Shown in pieces: positions 23,344-32,151 of a stretch of DNA of 32,607 nucleotides. The notes under the pieces were generated by a model. It was not told the origin of the DNA and made no database searches. It saw nothing but the letters and a program-made list of their open reading frames with translations. Source of the DNA: Candidatus Gastranaerophilales bacterium (GTDB taxonomy: Bacteria; Cyanobacteriota; Vampirovibrionia; Gastranaerophilales; Gastranaerophilaceae); the NCBI GenBank assembly GCA_944324055.1, contig CALUUV010000011.1:1-32607 (forward strand), read 5' to 3'. Each line of letters opens with the position of its first letter. The first letter of the stretch is position 1. A program made the position numbers and the translations under genes.

Positions 23344-24678
23344 ATGAAAAAAATAATATTGCTTTTAATAACTGTTTTAAATTTATTACCAGTGAATGCT
23401 TATGAAATAGCTTTTCCGCAAGAAAAAGAATTAACTTTACCTTATAATGGGATTTTCTTTGTTGGAAAAGTTAATAAGAAAGAAAATTTATGGATAAATG
23501 ATGTAAAAGTTCAACCAACAAAAAATGGCTCTTTTGCATCAACATTTCAATTAAATCCAGGTGAAAATATTTTTGTCGTTACAAATAGAAAAAATGGAGA
23601 TGAATTTAGTAAATACACAATAAATTATTCAAAGACTAATAATGTTGATAGCAAATTATTAGAGTTTTCGACCCAAGATTGTAAAACGGTTGTAGATAAC
23701 GTTATTTTAAGAAAAACTCCTGAGGATTTTGGGATAAATAGATTGGGGTATTTGCCAAAAAATACCGATTTACAAATTACAGGGATACAAAATGAATTTT
23801 CAAGAGTTTATTTAAATCCTAATTTGTCAGCTTGGGTTTTATCAAAAGATATAATTCCAGAACAGAGAGAAATTGCAACTGTTGGTGAATTTAGAGGAGA
23901 GAGTATAAATTCAGATAATTTTGCTGATGTTTATACATATAAATTTTCAAAAAATCTACCATATTCTGTTATATTTGATAAAAATATGTTAGATATAACT
24001 GTTTATAATGTTGAAAATAGAACAGATGAAAAATTTAATTCCAAATTAAGTTTAAAACCTCCATATTGTTACAGTGTAAAAATGAAAGATGGTGACTTGA
24101 ATGTATCTGTTCCAAAGATGAATTTGAACAATCCTAAAATAATAATTGATGCAGGTCACGGCGGAAAAGAACCTGGGGCAGTTGGTTGCATGTCAGATTT
24201 AGAAAAAGATATGAATTTAAAAGCTGCTAAAGCATTAAGAAGAGAGTTAAAATCTCGTAATTATAATGTTTTAATGACAAGAAATTCAGATAAATATGTA
24301 TCTTTAAAGGATAGAGTAAATTATACAAGAGATAAAAAAGGTGTTATTTTTGTAAGTTTACATATGAATTCAGTTCCTGAATCAGCTGATCCAAACACTC
24401 ATAAAGGTACTGAAACATATTATTATAATGATTTTTCAAAGTTATTGGCTAGTTCTATTCAGGGGAATTTAACAAAGTCTTTAGGTACAAGGGATAATGG
24501 TGTAAAACAGGCAAGTTTTGCTGTAATACGACCAACAGAGTATGTTGGTGTTTTAGTTGAAACAGTATTTATGGTTAATCCTGAAGATGTAGCAATTTAT
24601 AAATCAAAAGATTATTTTAAAAAAGTTTCAATAGGTGTATCTGATGGAGTAGATAAATATTTACAGGAATTAAATTAA
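23344..24678 (+). CDS. N-acetylmuramoyl-L-alanine amidase (Amidase_3) with N-terminal SH3-like region
   Basis: A 444-residue exported peptidoglycan hydrolase. Signal peptide MKKIILLLITVLNLLPVNA; a beta-rich region; an SH3-like segment ('CKTVVDNVILRKTPEDFGINRLGYLPKNTDLQITGI'); then the Amidase_3 domain from about residue 263. Zinc ligands are in 'IIIDAGHGGKEPGAVG', Glu in 'DLEKDMNLKAA' and His in 'VSLHMNSVP'. The catalytic Glu is in 'VLVETVFMVNPEDV'. It cuts the amide between MurNAc and the stem peptide, as AmiC-type enzymes do in daughter-cell separation. A weak TAAAAT ends 8 nt before the ATG and no ribosome binding site is present. Confidence 0.92.
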   Translation: MKKIILLLITVLNLLPVNAYEIAFPQEKELTLPYNGIFFVGKVNKKENLWINDVKVQPTKNGSFASTFQLNPGENIFVVTNRKNGDEFSKYTINYSKTNNVDSKLLEFSTQDCKTVVDNVILRKTPEDFGINRLGYLPKNTDLQITGIQNEFSRVYLNPNLSAWVLSKDIIPEQREIATVGEFRGESINSDNFADVYTYKFSKNLPYSVIFDKNMLDITVYNVENRTDEKFNSKLSLKPPYCYSVKMKDGDLNVSVPKMNLNNPKIIIDAGHGGKEPGAVGCMSDLEKDMNLKAAKALRRELKSRNYNVLMTRNSDKYVSLKDRVNYTRDKKGVIFVSLHMNSVPESADPNTHKGTETYYYNDFSKLLASSIQGNLTKSLGTRDNGVKQASFAVIRPTEYVGVLVETVFMVNPEDVAIYKSKDYFKKVSIGVSDGVDKYLQELN

Positions 24679-24683
24679 TTATT

Positions 24684-24711
24684 TTGAGAAGACTTTAATA
24701 CATGTTATAAT
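24684..24711 (+). promoter_or_regulatory. ruvB promoter, predicted leaderless
   Basis: TTGAGA (24684-24689), 16 nt, TATAAT (24706-24711); the ATG is at 24718, 6 nt after the -10. The gap is T-only apart from the codon and has no ribosome binding site. Confidence 0.75.
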
Positions 24712-24717
24712 TTTTTT

Positions 24718-25782
24718 ATGGCTATAATATCAGATGATAATGATTTTGAAAAACAAAATCTAAAACAAAAAAATCCAATAATTAAGACAGAGAGTATCGA
24801 ATACGATAAAACTTTTGAAAATAGTATTCGCCCAAAAACTTTTGATGACTATATAGGTCAATCAGCTTTAAAAGAAACTTTAAAAATCACAATAGAAGCA
24901 GCAAAACTTAGAGAAAAACCATTGGATCATTTGCTGTTCTATGGTCCTCCTGGGCTTGGTAAAACAACATTAGCAGGGGTTATTGCAGAGCAAATGGGTG
25001 CAGATATAAAAATTACTTCTGCTCCTGCGTTAGAAAGACCTAGAGATATTATAGGTATATTGATGTCATTAAAAGGTGGAGAAATTTTATTTATTGATGA
25101 AATTCACCGTTTAAATAAGGTTGCAGAAGAAATTTTATATCCTGCGATGGAAGATTTCTTCTTGGATATGACAACCGGAAAGTCTCAAACTGTAAAAACT
25201 TTAAGGGTTCCACTACCTAAATTCACACTAATTGGTGCAACAACTAAAGCTGGTGAGTTGTCCGGCCCTTTGAGAGATAGATTTGGTATAATATATCGCT
25301 TACAGTTTTATACAATTGAGGAATTGTCTCAAGTTATAAAAAGAACTGCATCTATTTTAGATATAAAAATAACGGATGATGGTGCAGAAGCGATTGCTAA
25401 ACGTTCTAGAGGAACTCCAAGAATTGCTAACCGTTTAGTAAAAAGAGTTGCAGATTTTGCATTAATTAAATTTGATGGAGTAATTACTGATGAGGTTGCA
25501 AATTATTCATTAGATGTATTAAACATTGATGAATTTGGCTTAGATACAACAGATAGAGCTTTATTAAATTTAATTATAGAAAAGTATGACGGTGGTCCTG
25601 TTGGTATTGAAACAATTGCGGCAGCTTTAAGTGAAGATGTAAGAACTTTAGAAGATGTATGTGAGCCATATCTTTTACAAGCAGGTCTATTGCAAAGAAC
25701 TCCAAGAGGAAGAAAAGTATCTCCTGAAGGTTATAGGCATTTGGGTAAAAAATTGGAAAACGTGCAGCAATCATTGTTTTAA
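24718..25782 (+). CDS. ruvB: Holliday junction branch migration ATPase RuvB
   Basis: A 354-residue AAA+ motor that drives branch migration with RuvA. Signatures: '[21 protein letters not shown]', Walker A '[13 protein letters not shown]', '[16 protein letters not shown]', Walker B '[25 protein letters not shown]', sensor 1 '[21 protein letters not shown]', arginine finger region '[19 protein letters not shown]', and the C-terminal winged helix '[41 protein letters not shown]'. Full length. ruvA and ruvC are not adjacent. Apparently leaderless. Confidence 0.98.
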   Translation: MAIISDDNDFEKQNLKQKNPIIKTESIEYDKTFENSIRPKTFDDYIGQSALKETLKITIEAAKLREKPLDHLLFYGPPGLGKTTLAGVIAEQMGADIKITSAPALERPRDIIGILMSLKGGEILFIDEIHRLNKVAEEILYPAMEDFFLDMTTGKSQTVKTLRVPLPKFTLIGATTKAGELSGPLRDRFGIIYRLQFYTIEELSQVIKRTASILDIKITDDGAEAIAKRSRGTPRIANRLVKRVADFALIKFDGVITDEVANYSLDVLNIDEFGLDTTDRALLNLIIEKYDGGPVGIETIAAALSEDVRTLEDVCEPYLLQAGLLQRTPRGRKVSPEGYRHLGKKLENVQQSLF

Positions 25783-25797
25783 AAATATAGTTGAACT

Positions 25798-25861
25798 TTT
25801 GTAACGAAAATCTTAAAATTAGTCAATTTAGGAAGTTGATGTTTCTTATAAAGATGTGAAG
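25798..25861 (+). promoter_or_regulatory. Conserved small-protein promoter, copy D (diverged)
   Basis: TTTGTAAC (25798-25805), CTTAAAAT ten nt on, CAATTTAG (25824-25831), exactly 13 nt, CTTATAAAGATGTGAAG (25845-25861). The reverse complement of the first block, GTTACAAA, fits the HLR1 half-site exactly. It shares TTAGTCAATTT and GTTGAT with copy C. Confidence 0.5.
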
Positions 25862-25892
25862 TAAGTAGGTAGAATTTTTCTAAGGAGAAATC

Positions 25893-26183
25893 ATGAATTT
25901 ATTCGGATCAGGTGACGTAAATCAAGGTCAAGTTAATAAAACAAATAATGTTAATATGTCTTCTCCAATCAAAAATAATGAAGAAATTAATTTGAATTTG
26001 TCTCAACAAGATTCAGGAGTTAAACCTATTAAATTAGATGACTTTTTTGAGTTTTTAGATTCAAAAACTGTTCAAAAAATAATGGAAACACCAGCTGAAT
26101 CAAAACAAAGAATTATAAATGATGTTGCCCAAAGAGAATATGAAACAGATGGCGCAAGAGCCATTCTTAATTCACTTGGATGA
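25893..26183 (+). CDS. Small protein of unknown function
   Basis: A 96-residue soluble protein, not recognised. The N-terminal half is Asn/Gln/Ser-rich and probably disordered ('GSGDVNQGQVNKTNNVN'). The C-terminal half is a compact helical region: 'KLDDFFEFLDSKTVQKIMETPAESKQRIINDVAQREYETDGARAILNSLG'. AAGGAG lies 7 nt before the ATG, and promoter copy D precedes it. It stands alone between ruvB and the DUF475 operon. The shared promoter groups it with the small proteins encoded at 5021, 5623 and 19447. Confidence 0.7.
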   Translation: MNLFGSGDVNQGQVNKTNNVNMSSPIKNNEEINLNLSQQDSGVKPIKLDDFFEFLDSKTVQKIMETPAESKQRIINDVAQREYETDGARAILNSLG

Positions 26184-26247
26184 TTATTTAAGAATTTAAT
26201 TGAAAAACCCTTTATTGTTTTATATAATTACTCCAAGAGGTAATTAT

Positions 26248-27288
26248 ATGAAACATTTTACGGGGTCTTATATAGTAACAATTTTAGGATTGTTAGCAGC
26301 ATTTTTTTGGGGAGAGCATGTTAAACCAGGTTCAGGTTTAATTTGTGTTTTTATTGCTTTCGTCTTAAGTGTTCTAGAAGTCAGCTTATCATTTGATAAT
26401 GCTGTTGTAAATGCGATGAAGTTAGAGAAAATGTCAGAAAAATGGCGTCATCGTTTTATTACTTGGGGGATTGCAATTGCTGTATTTGGTATGAGATTTT
26501 TATTCCCTTTATTAGTAGTGTCAATATTTGCTAAATTAAATATAATAAATGTTTTACATATTGCATTAACTAATTCAAAAATGTATGCATATTATTTACA
26601 CCAAACTCATGCACCAATTGTAACTTTTGGTGGTGCTTTTTTGATTATGTTATTTATGGGGTATTTTATGAATCCTCAAAAGGATTTAGACTGGATTGCT
26701 CCTGTTGAAAAAAGAATGAAAAAAGTCCCAAATAATAAGATTTTAGATACGCTCATATCTCTAGCAATTGTTGATTTAGTTCAAATGTTACAGCCAGTTC
26801 CAATACGATTAAATGTTTTAATTGCTGGTGTTTCAGGGATATTAACATATTTATTAATTGATACTGTTGCAACAAAACTTGATAGTGCTGAAGGTAAACT
26901 TCAAAAAGAGTGTTGTAAATCTAAAAATTGGCTTAATTGCTCATGTTTTGTAAGTTTTATGTATTTAGAATTAATTGATGCATCTTTCTCTCTAGATGGT
27001 GTATTAGGAGCATTTGCATTGAGTAGTGATATTATAATTATTACTATTGGTTTAGCAATAGGTGCAATGTTTGTAAGGTCGTTGACTTTACTTTTAGTAG
27101 AAGAAAAAACTCTTAAGAGCTATCCTTACCTAGAACATGGTGCTCATTGGGCAATTGGGGTTCTTGCTGTTATTATGTTTGTTTCAACAATTTATGAAGT
27201 TCCAGAAGTTGTGACAGGTCTTTCTGGTTTGGCATTCATTGTTGCATCATTAATATCTTCAATTAGAAAAAATAAGGAGATGGCATAA
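26248..27288 (+). CDS. DUF475 integral membrane protein (TerC superfamily)
   Basis: A 346-residue polytopic membrane protein with the DUF475/TerC signature 'VLEVSLSFDNAVVNAMKLEKMSEKWRHRF' in its first half and the matching repeat 'YLELIDASFSLDGVLGAFALS' in the second. The acidic residues within these membrane segments are those used for metal binding in TerC-like exporters, so manganese or another cation is a possible substrate (inference). ATG 26248 has AAGAGG upstream; an in-frame TTG at 26200 is rejected because a TATAAT (26221-26226) lies inside that extension. First gene of an operon with rlmN (1-nt overlap), DUF115-2 and dtd. Confidence 0.9.
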   Translation: MKHFTGSYIVTILGLLAAFFWGEHVKPGSGLICVFIAFVLSVLEVSLSFDNAVVNAMKLEKMSEKWRHRFITWGIAIAVFGMRFLFPLLVVSIFAKLNIINVLHIALTNSKMYAYYLHQTHAPIVTFGGAFLIMLFMGYFMNPQKDLDWIAPVEKRMKKVPNNKILDTLISLAIVDLVQMLQPVPIRLNVLIAGVSGILTYLLIDTVATKLDSAEGKLQKECCKSKNWLNCSCFVSFMYLELIDASFSLDGVLGAFALSSDIIIITIGLAIGAMFVRSLTLLLVEEKTLKSYPYLEHGAHWAIGVLAVIMFVSTIYEVPEVVTGLSGLAFIVASLISSIRKNKEMA

Positions 27289-28322
27289 TGAAAATATTAT
27301 CAGGAATGTCATTGAAGGAAATTGAAGAATTAGTATTAAGTTTAAACGCTTCTAAATTTAGAGCAAAACAAATCCATAACTGGATATACTTAAAGTCTGT
27401 TTCAAATATTGATGAGATGACAGATTTATCAAAACAATTTAGAGAAGATTTTAAACAAGTAGCTCAGGTTACAGACACAAAAATTAAAGTTAAACAAGTT
27501 AGCTCAGATGGAACTATAAAGTATTTGATTGAATATCCTGATGGCGAATGTGTAGAAACTGTATTAATGCGCTTTGATAACAGGGCTAATTTGACTGCTT
27601 GTGTTAGCTCTCAAATCGGTTGTGCTGTTAATTGTTCTTTTTGTGCAACTGGTAAAAGAGGTTTTATTAGAAACCTTTCATATAAAGAGATAATCGAACA
27701 GGTTTTAACTATTCAAAGAGATACAGGATTAAAAATAACTAATGTTGTATTTATGGGACAAGGTGAACCATTATTAAATTTGGATAATGTTTTGAAGGCT
27801 TTAGATATATTTAATAATGATTTTCAAATTGGTGCAAGAAGAATAACTATTTCTACAAGTGGTATAATTCCTCAAATAAAGAAGCTTGCTGAACAAGAAT
27901 TACAATCGACACTTGCAATATCATTACACGCTTCAAATCATGCTGTAAGAAAAGAAATTATGCCTATTGAAAATAAATATCCTATAAATGATTTGATTAA
28001 TGCATTAAAATATTATGTTGAAAAAACAGGAAGACGTATAACTGTTGAATACATATTAATAAAAGGTTTGAATTGTACTTTAGAATCAGCAAAAGAATTA
28101 GCTCATTTACTTCAAGGTTTAAAATGTAATATCAACTTAATACCATACAATCCTGTGGTAAAAACAGGGTATCAAAAACCAAGTAATAATGAAATAATGA
28201 AGTTTAAATATTTGTTAGAACATTCGGGTAAAAAAGTAACCGTAAGATTGGAGAGAGGTTCTGATATTGATGCGGCTTGTGGCCAATTAAGTGGCAAAGC
28301 TGGAGGAAAAGCAAATGAATAA
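27288..28322 (+). CDS. rlmN: 23S rRNA (adenine-2503-C2)-methyltransferase RlmN, radical SAM
   Basis: A 344-residue radical SAM enzyme that methylates C2 of A2503 in 23S rRNA (and A37 of some tRNAs). The [4Fe-4S] motif is C112-x3-C116-x2-C119 in 'GCAVNCSFCATGKRGF'. The GEP motif is in 'VFMGQGEPLLNLDNVL', and the methyl-carrying Cys is in 'SDIDAACGQL' at the C-terminus. N-terminal 'SKFRAKQIHNWIY' is the family's helical domain. The ATG overlaps the DUF475 stop by one nt (TAATG), so translation is coupled. The 3' end overlaps the next gene by 8 nt. Confidence 0.97.
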   Translation: MKILSGMSLKEIEELVLSLNASKFRAKQIHNWIYLKSVSNIDEMTDLSKQFREDFKQVAQVTDTKIKVKQVSSDGTIKYLIEYPDGECVETVLMRFDNRANLTACVSSQIGCAVNCSFCATGKRGFIRNLSYKEIIEQVLTIQRDTGLKITNVVFMGQGEPLLNLDNVLKALDIFNNDFQIGARRITISTSGIIPQIKKLAEQELQSTLAISLHASNHAVRKEIMPIENKYPINDLINALKYYVEKTGRRITVEYILIKGLNCTLESAKELAHLLQGLKCNINLIPYNPVVKTGYQKPSNNEIMKFKYLLEHSGKKVTVRLERGSDIDAACGQLSGKAGGKANE

Positions 28323-30228
28323 AGTTTTTGAACGAAACATATTAGCTCTAAGAGATGCATCTTTAAAAGAGCAAATTATGCAACATGAATATGTATCACG
28401 TCCAATATTGATGATGACAAATGGTTATAATGTCCAATATAACGGTATTTATTTGCATAGTGAAGAAAGTCCTTTAGCAGAATCTCAACAAATATTCCAA
28501 TCTGTTAAAAGTGATGAAAAAAATATTCATATTATCTATGGTTTGGGATTAGGTTACTTGTTTCAATTAGCAGTTAAAGAGTCTAATTCCATTATTATAT
28601 TATATGAACCTAATTTAGATATTTTATATAATGCTTTTACTTTAGTTGATTTTTCTCAAGAGTTTGTAAGACAAAATGTTTTTGTATTTACTGATTTTGA
28701 TTTATTACTAAGATTTTTATCTCAAAATGTAAGACAAAATACAAGTGTTGATATAATATCATTACCTAGTTATAGAGAATTATATAAAGATGTATTTAAA
28801 GATCAAGCTAAAAAGATAGAACTGACTTTTGGTAGTGTATTGTTAGACTATGGTTTTAAAAGAAAAAGATTGTATGCATCAACAGTTAACACAATTTATA
28901 ATATCCCAAGATTAATAAAAGAAACTCCAATTAACAAATTTGAGGGGATATATGCTGGTAAAACTGCGATTATTGTATCTGCTGGGCCTACATTATCAGA
29001 AAATATAGAATTATTAAAAGAAGCTCAAAATAAAGCTGTTATTTTTTCTGTTGGTCCTGCATTAAAAACTCTTGTAGAAAATAATATAAAGCCAGATTTT
29101 CTATGTATTATTGAAGTTATGAATTGTTCGAAGCAGGTTGCTGGTATTGATTTATCTGATATTAATTTGATATTAGAGCCATACACAAACAAAAATATTC
29201 AAGCATTAGAGACAAAAAATAAGTTTGTTCATATATCTTCTAATATGCCTTCAAGTCAATATTTTGCAGATGTAGTGGGGTTAAGTACTGAAGGATATTT
29301 AGCTCAAGGTACAGTTTCTTATATGGCTTTGAATACTGCAGTGAAAATGGGCTTTTCAAAAATAATATTTGTAGGTCAAGATTTAGCATATGTAGAAGGT
29401 CAATGTTATTCAAAAGGTTCTGCTTATGAAGATTTGGTTTGTAAGTTGAATCCTGAAACAGGAAAATATGAAATAACAGCATTAGATTTTGATAAATTTG
29501 TTGATTCATTATCTTCTTCAAACAATATTGATACAAGAATACGTGTAGCAAAAGATAGATTGAGAGATTTGAATTCTGGTTTATATTATGTCAAAGGCAT
29601 TGATGGAAATATGGTTCCAACTGAGGCAGGTTATGCGTCTTTCATAAATCATTTTGCAGATTATGCAAAATCGCTTAATGATATTGAATTAATTAATACA
29701 TCTTTAAAAGGTGCTCAAATTGAAGGTTTTAAAAATATTCCATTAAAAGAGGCTCTTAGTGGCGTAGATGAAATAAATAAGATAGAATTAGAAACTGGGT
29801 TTGATTATGATATTGAAGCAATTTTGAATAAATTGTCAATAACAAAATCTAATTTAAATTCAGCATTAAAAACTTGTGAAGAGTGTGGGAAACTTGCATC
29901 ACGTTTAAATATGGATTATAAACGTAATAAAAATATTGATAAAGATAAATTATTAAAGATTAGAAAATTAATTGAAGAATATATGAAGTTAAATGATTAT
30001 CATAGTAAAGATAATTTAATATTTAAATATACTACAGCGTCAGAAGAAATGACATTAAATGATACATTAACTCAGGTGACAGATTATAATGATAAAACAA
30101 CTCCAATTGTTATAACTGAATTAAAAAAATATTATGAAGATGTTATAAAACGTTTATCTATAGTTATACCAATGTTAGATAATGTAATAAAAGAGGTAGA
30201 AAATGATAGGTCTATTGCAGAGAGTTAA
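28315..30228 (+). CDS. DUF115 / motility accessory factor-like protein 2 (putative glycosyltransferase)
   Basis: A 637-residue paralogue of the protein at 8450-10099. It has the same N-terminal pattern ('NIHIIYGLGLGYLFQLAVKES', 'IILYEPNLDILYNAFTLVDFS') and DUF115 core ('KTAIIVSAGPTLSENIELLKEA', 'SVGPALKTLVENNIKPDFLC', 'KIIFVGQDLAYVEGQCY'). A C-terminal helical extension of about 150 residues is Lys/Glu/Asp-rich. ATG 28315 has GGAGG eight nt upstream and gives 'MNKVFERNILALRD', matching the paralogue's start; a start at 28291 is less likely. Family members glycosylate flagellin with nonulosonic acids in Campylobacter and Aeromonas. The role here is inferred. Overlaps dtd by 26 nt. Confidence 0.85.
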   Translation: MNKVFERNILALRDASLKEQIMQHEYVSRPILMMTNGYNVQYNGIYLHSEESPLAESQQIFQSVKSDEKNIHIIYGLGLGYLFQLAVKESNSIIILYEPNLDILYNAFTLVDFSQEFVRQNVFVFTDFDLLLRFLSQNVRQNTSVDIISLPSYRELYKDVFKDQAKKIELTFGSVLLDYGFKRKRLYASTVNTIYNIPRLIKETPINKFEGIYAGKTAIIVSAGPTLSENIELLKEAQNKAVIFSVGPALKTLVENNIKPDFLCIIEVMNCSKQVAGIDLSDINLILEPYTNKNIQALETKNKFVHISSNMPSSQYFADVVGLSTEGYLAQGTVSYMALNTAVKMGFSKIIFVGQDLAYVEGQCYSKGSAYEDLVCKLNPETGKYEITALDFDKFVDSLSSSNNIDTRIRVAKDRLRDLNSGLYYVKGIDGNMVPTEAGYASFINHFADYAKSLNDIELINTSLKGAQIEGFKNIPLKEALSGVDEINKIELETGFDYDIEAILNKLSITKSNLNSALKTCEECGKLASRLNMDYKRNKNIDKDKLLKIRKLIEEYMKLNDYHSKDNLIFKYTTASEEMTLNDTLTQVTDYNDKTTPIVITELKKYYEDVIKRLSIVIPMLDNVIKEVENDRSIAES

Positions 30229-30640
30229 ACGAGCATCTGTAACCATTGATAATAATTTATATTCTCAAATAGATAAAGGTATATTGGTTCTATTTGGTGT
30301 CGTAAAGGGTGACGATAGAACAAAAGCTGATAAAATTGCCGATAAAATATCAAAACTTCGTATATTTGAAGACGAAGATGGAAAAATGAATAAATCTGTT
30401 GTTGATGTGTCAGGTGAAATATTGGTTGTATCTCAATTTACATTAGCAGGTAATTGTTCAAAAGGTACTCGTCCAAGTTTTGACAGTGCAGAACAACCAG
30501 ATAAGGCTAATGAAATGTATGAATATTTTATACAACAATTAAAAAATAAGGGACTAACAGTTAAAACCGGAGTTTTTGCTGCTATGATGGATGTTGAACT
30601 AATTAATGACGGCCCTGTTACATTTATACTTGATGTATAA
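30203..30640 (+). CDS. dtd: D-aminoacyl-tRNA deacylase (DTD)
   Basis: A 145-residue enzyme that removes D-amino acids (and Gly) mis-attached to tRNA. It starts 'MIGLLQRVKRASVTID', has the catalytic 'VSQFTLAGNCSKGTRPSF' (family S-Q-F-T-L motif) and ends with the cross-dimer Gly-Pro motif 'NDGPVTFILDV'. Length is typical. The start lies 26 nt inside the DUF115-2 gene, with GAGG upstream, so it is the last gene of that operon. Confidence 0.96.
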   Translation: MIGLLQRVKRASVTIDNNLYSQIDKGILVLFGVVKGDDRTKADKIADKISKLRIFEDEDGKMNKSVVDVSGEILVVSQFTLAGNCSKGTRPSFDSAEQPDKANEMYEYFIQQLKNKGLTVKTGVFAAMMDVELINDGPVTFILDV

Positions 30641-30661
30641 ATTTGTATTAAGTTTTTAAAC

Positions 30662-30673
30662 CAAATATATTTG
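30662..30673. repeat. Perfect 12-nt palindrome upstream of rpsO
   Basis: CAAATATATTTG lies between dtd and the rpsO -10. It may be an operator or chance in AT-rich sequence. Confidence 0.3.
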
Positions 30674-30693
30674 TTCCTCTTGATTTTTAGGTT

Positions 30694-30702
30694 TGATATA
30701 AT
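30694..30702 (+). promoter_or_regulatory. rpsO promoter, extended -10
   Basis: TGA-TATAAT is an extended -10 with no good -35. The leader of about 55 nt contains GAGTG (30718-30722) / CACTC (30737-30741), a short hairpin. S15 represses its own translation through leader structures in other bacteria, so this may be its target, but the match is too short to assert. Confidence 0.5.
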
Positions 30703-30762
30703 ATCATAAATGATGTAGAGTGCTTACGCCAATAATCACTCAACAAAAAAAGGAAAACGAAT

Positions 30763-31032
30763 ATGTCAATTAACTTAAAAAACAAAAAAGAAATCGTTGA
30801 AAAATACGGTAAAAATGCTCAAGATACTGGCTCAGCAGAAGTTCAAATCGCAATGTTAACTCAAAAAATTGCTGAACTTACTGAACACCTAAAATCAAAT
30901 AAAAAAGATTTCGCTGCAAAACGTGGTCTTTTAATGATGGTAGGTAGAAGAAAAGGTTTATTATCTTACGTTAAGAGCAGAGATCTTGAAGGTTATAGAT
31001 CTTTGGTTAAAAAATTAGGCATCCGTGGCTAA
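30763..31032 (+). CDS. rpsO: 30S ribosomal protein S15
   Basis: An 89-residue protein, exactly the family length. It has '[69 protein letters not shown]' with the 16S-binding helices and the conserved 'TGS-x-EVQI' start. S15 binds the central domain of 16S rRNA early in 30S assembly. AAAGGA precedes the ATG. A perfect 33-nt palindromic terminator follows. pnp is not next to it. Confidence 0.98.
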   Translation: MSINLKNKKEIVEKYGKNAQDTGSAEVQIAMLTQKIAELTEHLKSNKKDFAAKRGLLMMVGRRKGLLSYVKSRDLEGYRSLVKKLGIRG

Positions 31033-31053
31033 TTTTAAATCATTTGTTTTCTA

Positions 31054-31086
31054 AAAAGGGTATCTTATTTAATAAGATACCCTTTT
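31054..31086. terminator. Bidirectional terminator between rpsO and the HD-GYP gene
   Basis: A 33-nt perfect palindrome: AAAAGGGTATCTTATT (31054-31069) pairs with AATAAGATACCCTTTT (31071-31086). The outer A/T tracts provide a U-run for either strand, so it can end both convergent transcripts. Confidence 0.93.
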
Positions 31087-31104
31087 AATATTAGTAAATA
31101 TTAT

Positions 31105-32145
31105 TTATGCAGAATATGATGCCATATCACTAAAGCTCATTGTATCGTTGTAACTAAACATGTGAGCGAATGTGTATAAAATTTCTGCAGAAAATCTTTT
31201 TGTTCCGATAGATAACATAAGTCTTAAAACATCACGGTTATTTTTTACAAAGTGTCCTGTTTTATTAAATGCAAAATTGTCATAGCAATTGCATACGTTT
31301 ATGATTTGGCTTTCAATACTAATCCAATCGCTTGAAATACCATGAGGATACCCTGTTCCATCATTATGTTCGTGATGTTGTAGAGCCACATTACAAATAT
31401 GTTCTGGTATTTTTAATTCATTTTTTAAAATATTGTAACCTAGTATTGTATGTTTTTTTATAGATTCAGAATCCGTAGATGTAAGTGTTGATTGAGTATC
31501 AAAAGCATTTGGAATTCTGTATTTACCTATATCATGAACAATACCTGCAAGAATAATATCTGATATAAATTCTTTTTCAAAATCCATTTTTTTTGCAATC
31601 ATTCCTGCCATAATTGCAACATTAATTGGGTGACAAATTTCATAGTCTCCTAATAATCTTAATTCTGTATAGTGCTCAATTTCAGTGAATTTAGGAATAA
31701 CATTTTTGGTTATAATTTCACTAAGATTTGCCATTTTAGGAAAAGCTTCTTTTATAGATGTTCTATTAAGAAGTTCTATTGTTTTAGTTAAATAAGCTTT
31801 CATTTTTATTTGTTCTTTATAATCAATTTTAGAAAACTTATTTATAGGTGTTTTATATTCTTCAACATTAATAGAATCGTATTCAAATTCATCATTAATG
31901 GTTGAAGCTACTATTGTTTTAAGCTGGACTTCAGCGCTGCCTTCTTCAGGAACTTGTTTTTCTTGCGGAGCTTCTTCTTCTGCAGGATTAACATCTCTAA
32001 AAATTTTGTCATAAGCTTTTAATTGTAATAACTTTCCAACAGTTAAAACATCTCCAGCTTTTAAAATTATCTCTCCAGCTTCATTATATAAATTGAAGGG
32101 TAAAATTTTGTATTTACTTAATTCGCTTCTAGAAGTTAGTTTCAT
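31105..32145 (-). CDS. HD-GYP domain protein, putative cyclic-di-GMP phosphodiesterase
   Basis: A 346-residue soluble protein. The N-terminal part ('SRSELSKYKILPFNLYNEAGEIILKAGDVLT') resembles the small domain often found before HD-GYP modules. An acidic linker follows (about 53-70), then the HD-GYP domain. Key residues are H172 ('ICHPINVAIMAG'), H204-D205 with G-K ('GIVHDIGKYRIP'), H257-H258 ('LQHHEHNDGTGYPHG') and the GYP motif at 265-267, so the catalytic set looks complete. It likely degrades c-di-GMP, which controls motility and attachment. Apparently leaderless: TACAAT ends 6 nt before the ATG. Confidence 0.9.
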   Translation of the reverse strand: MKLTSRSELSKYKILPFNLYNEAGEIILKAGDVLTVGKLLQLKAYDKIFRDVNPAEEEAPQEKQVPEEGSAEVQLKTIVASTINDEFEYDSINVEEYKTPINKFSKIDYKEQIKMKAYLTKTIELLNRTSIKEAFPKMANLSEIITKNVIPKFTEIEHYTELRLLGDYEICHPINVAIMAGMIAKKMDFEKEFISDIILAGIVHDIGKYRIPNAFDTQSTLTSTDSESIKKHTILGYNILKNELKIPEHICNVALQHHEHNDGTGYPHGISSDWISIESQIINVCNCYDNFAFNKTGHFVKNNRDVLRLMLSIGTKRFSAEILYTFAHMFSYNDTMSFSDMASYSA

Positions 32146-32151
32146 AAGAGA

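Noticed and set aside
25574-25774. Minus-strand ORF in ruvB
   Set aside because: Complement of the conserved RuvB winged-helix region.
30718-30741. S15 autoregulatory pseudoknot as a firm feature
   Set aside because: Only a 5-bp stem is visible; it is noted under the rpsO promoter but not asserted.
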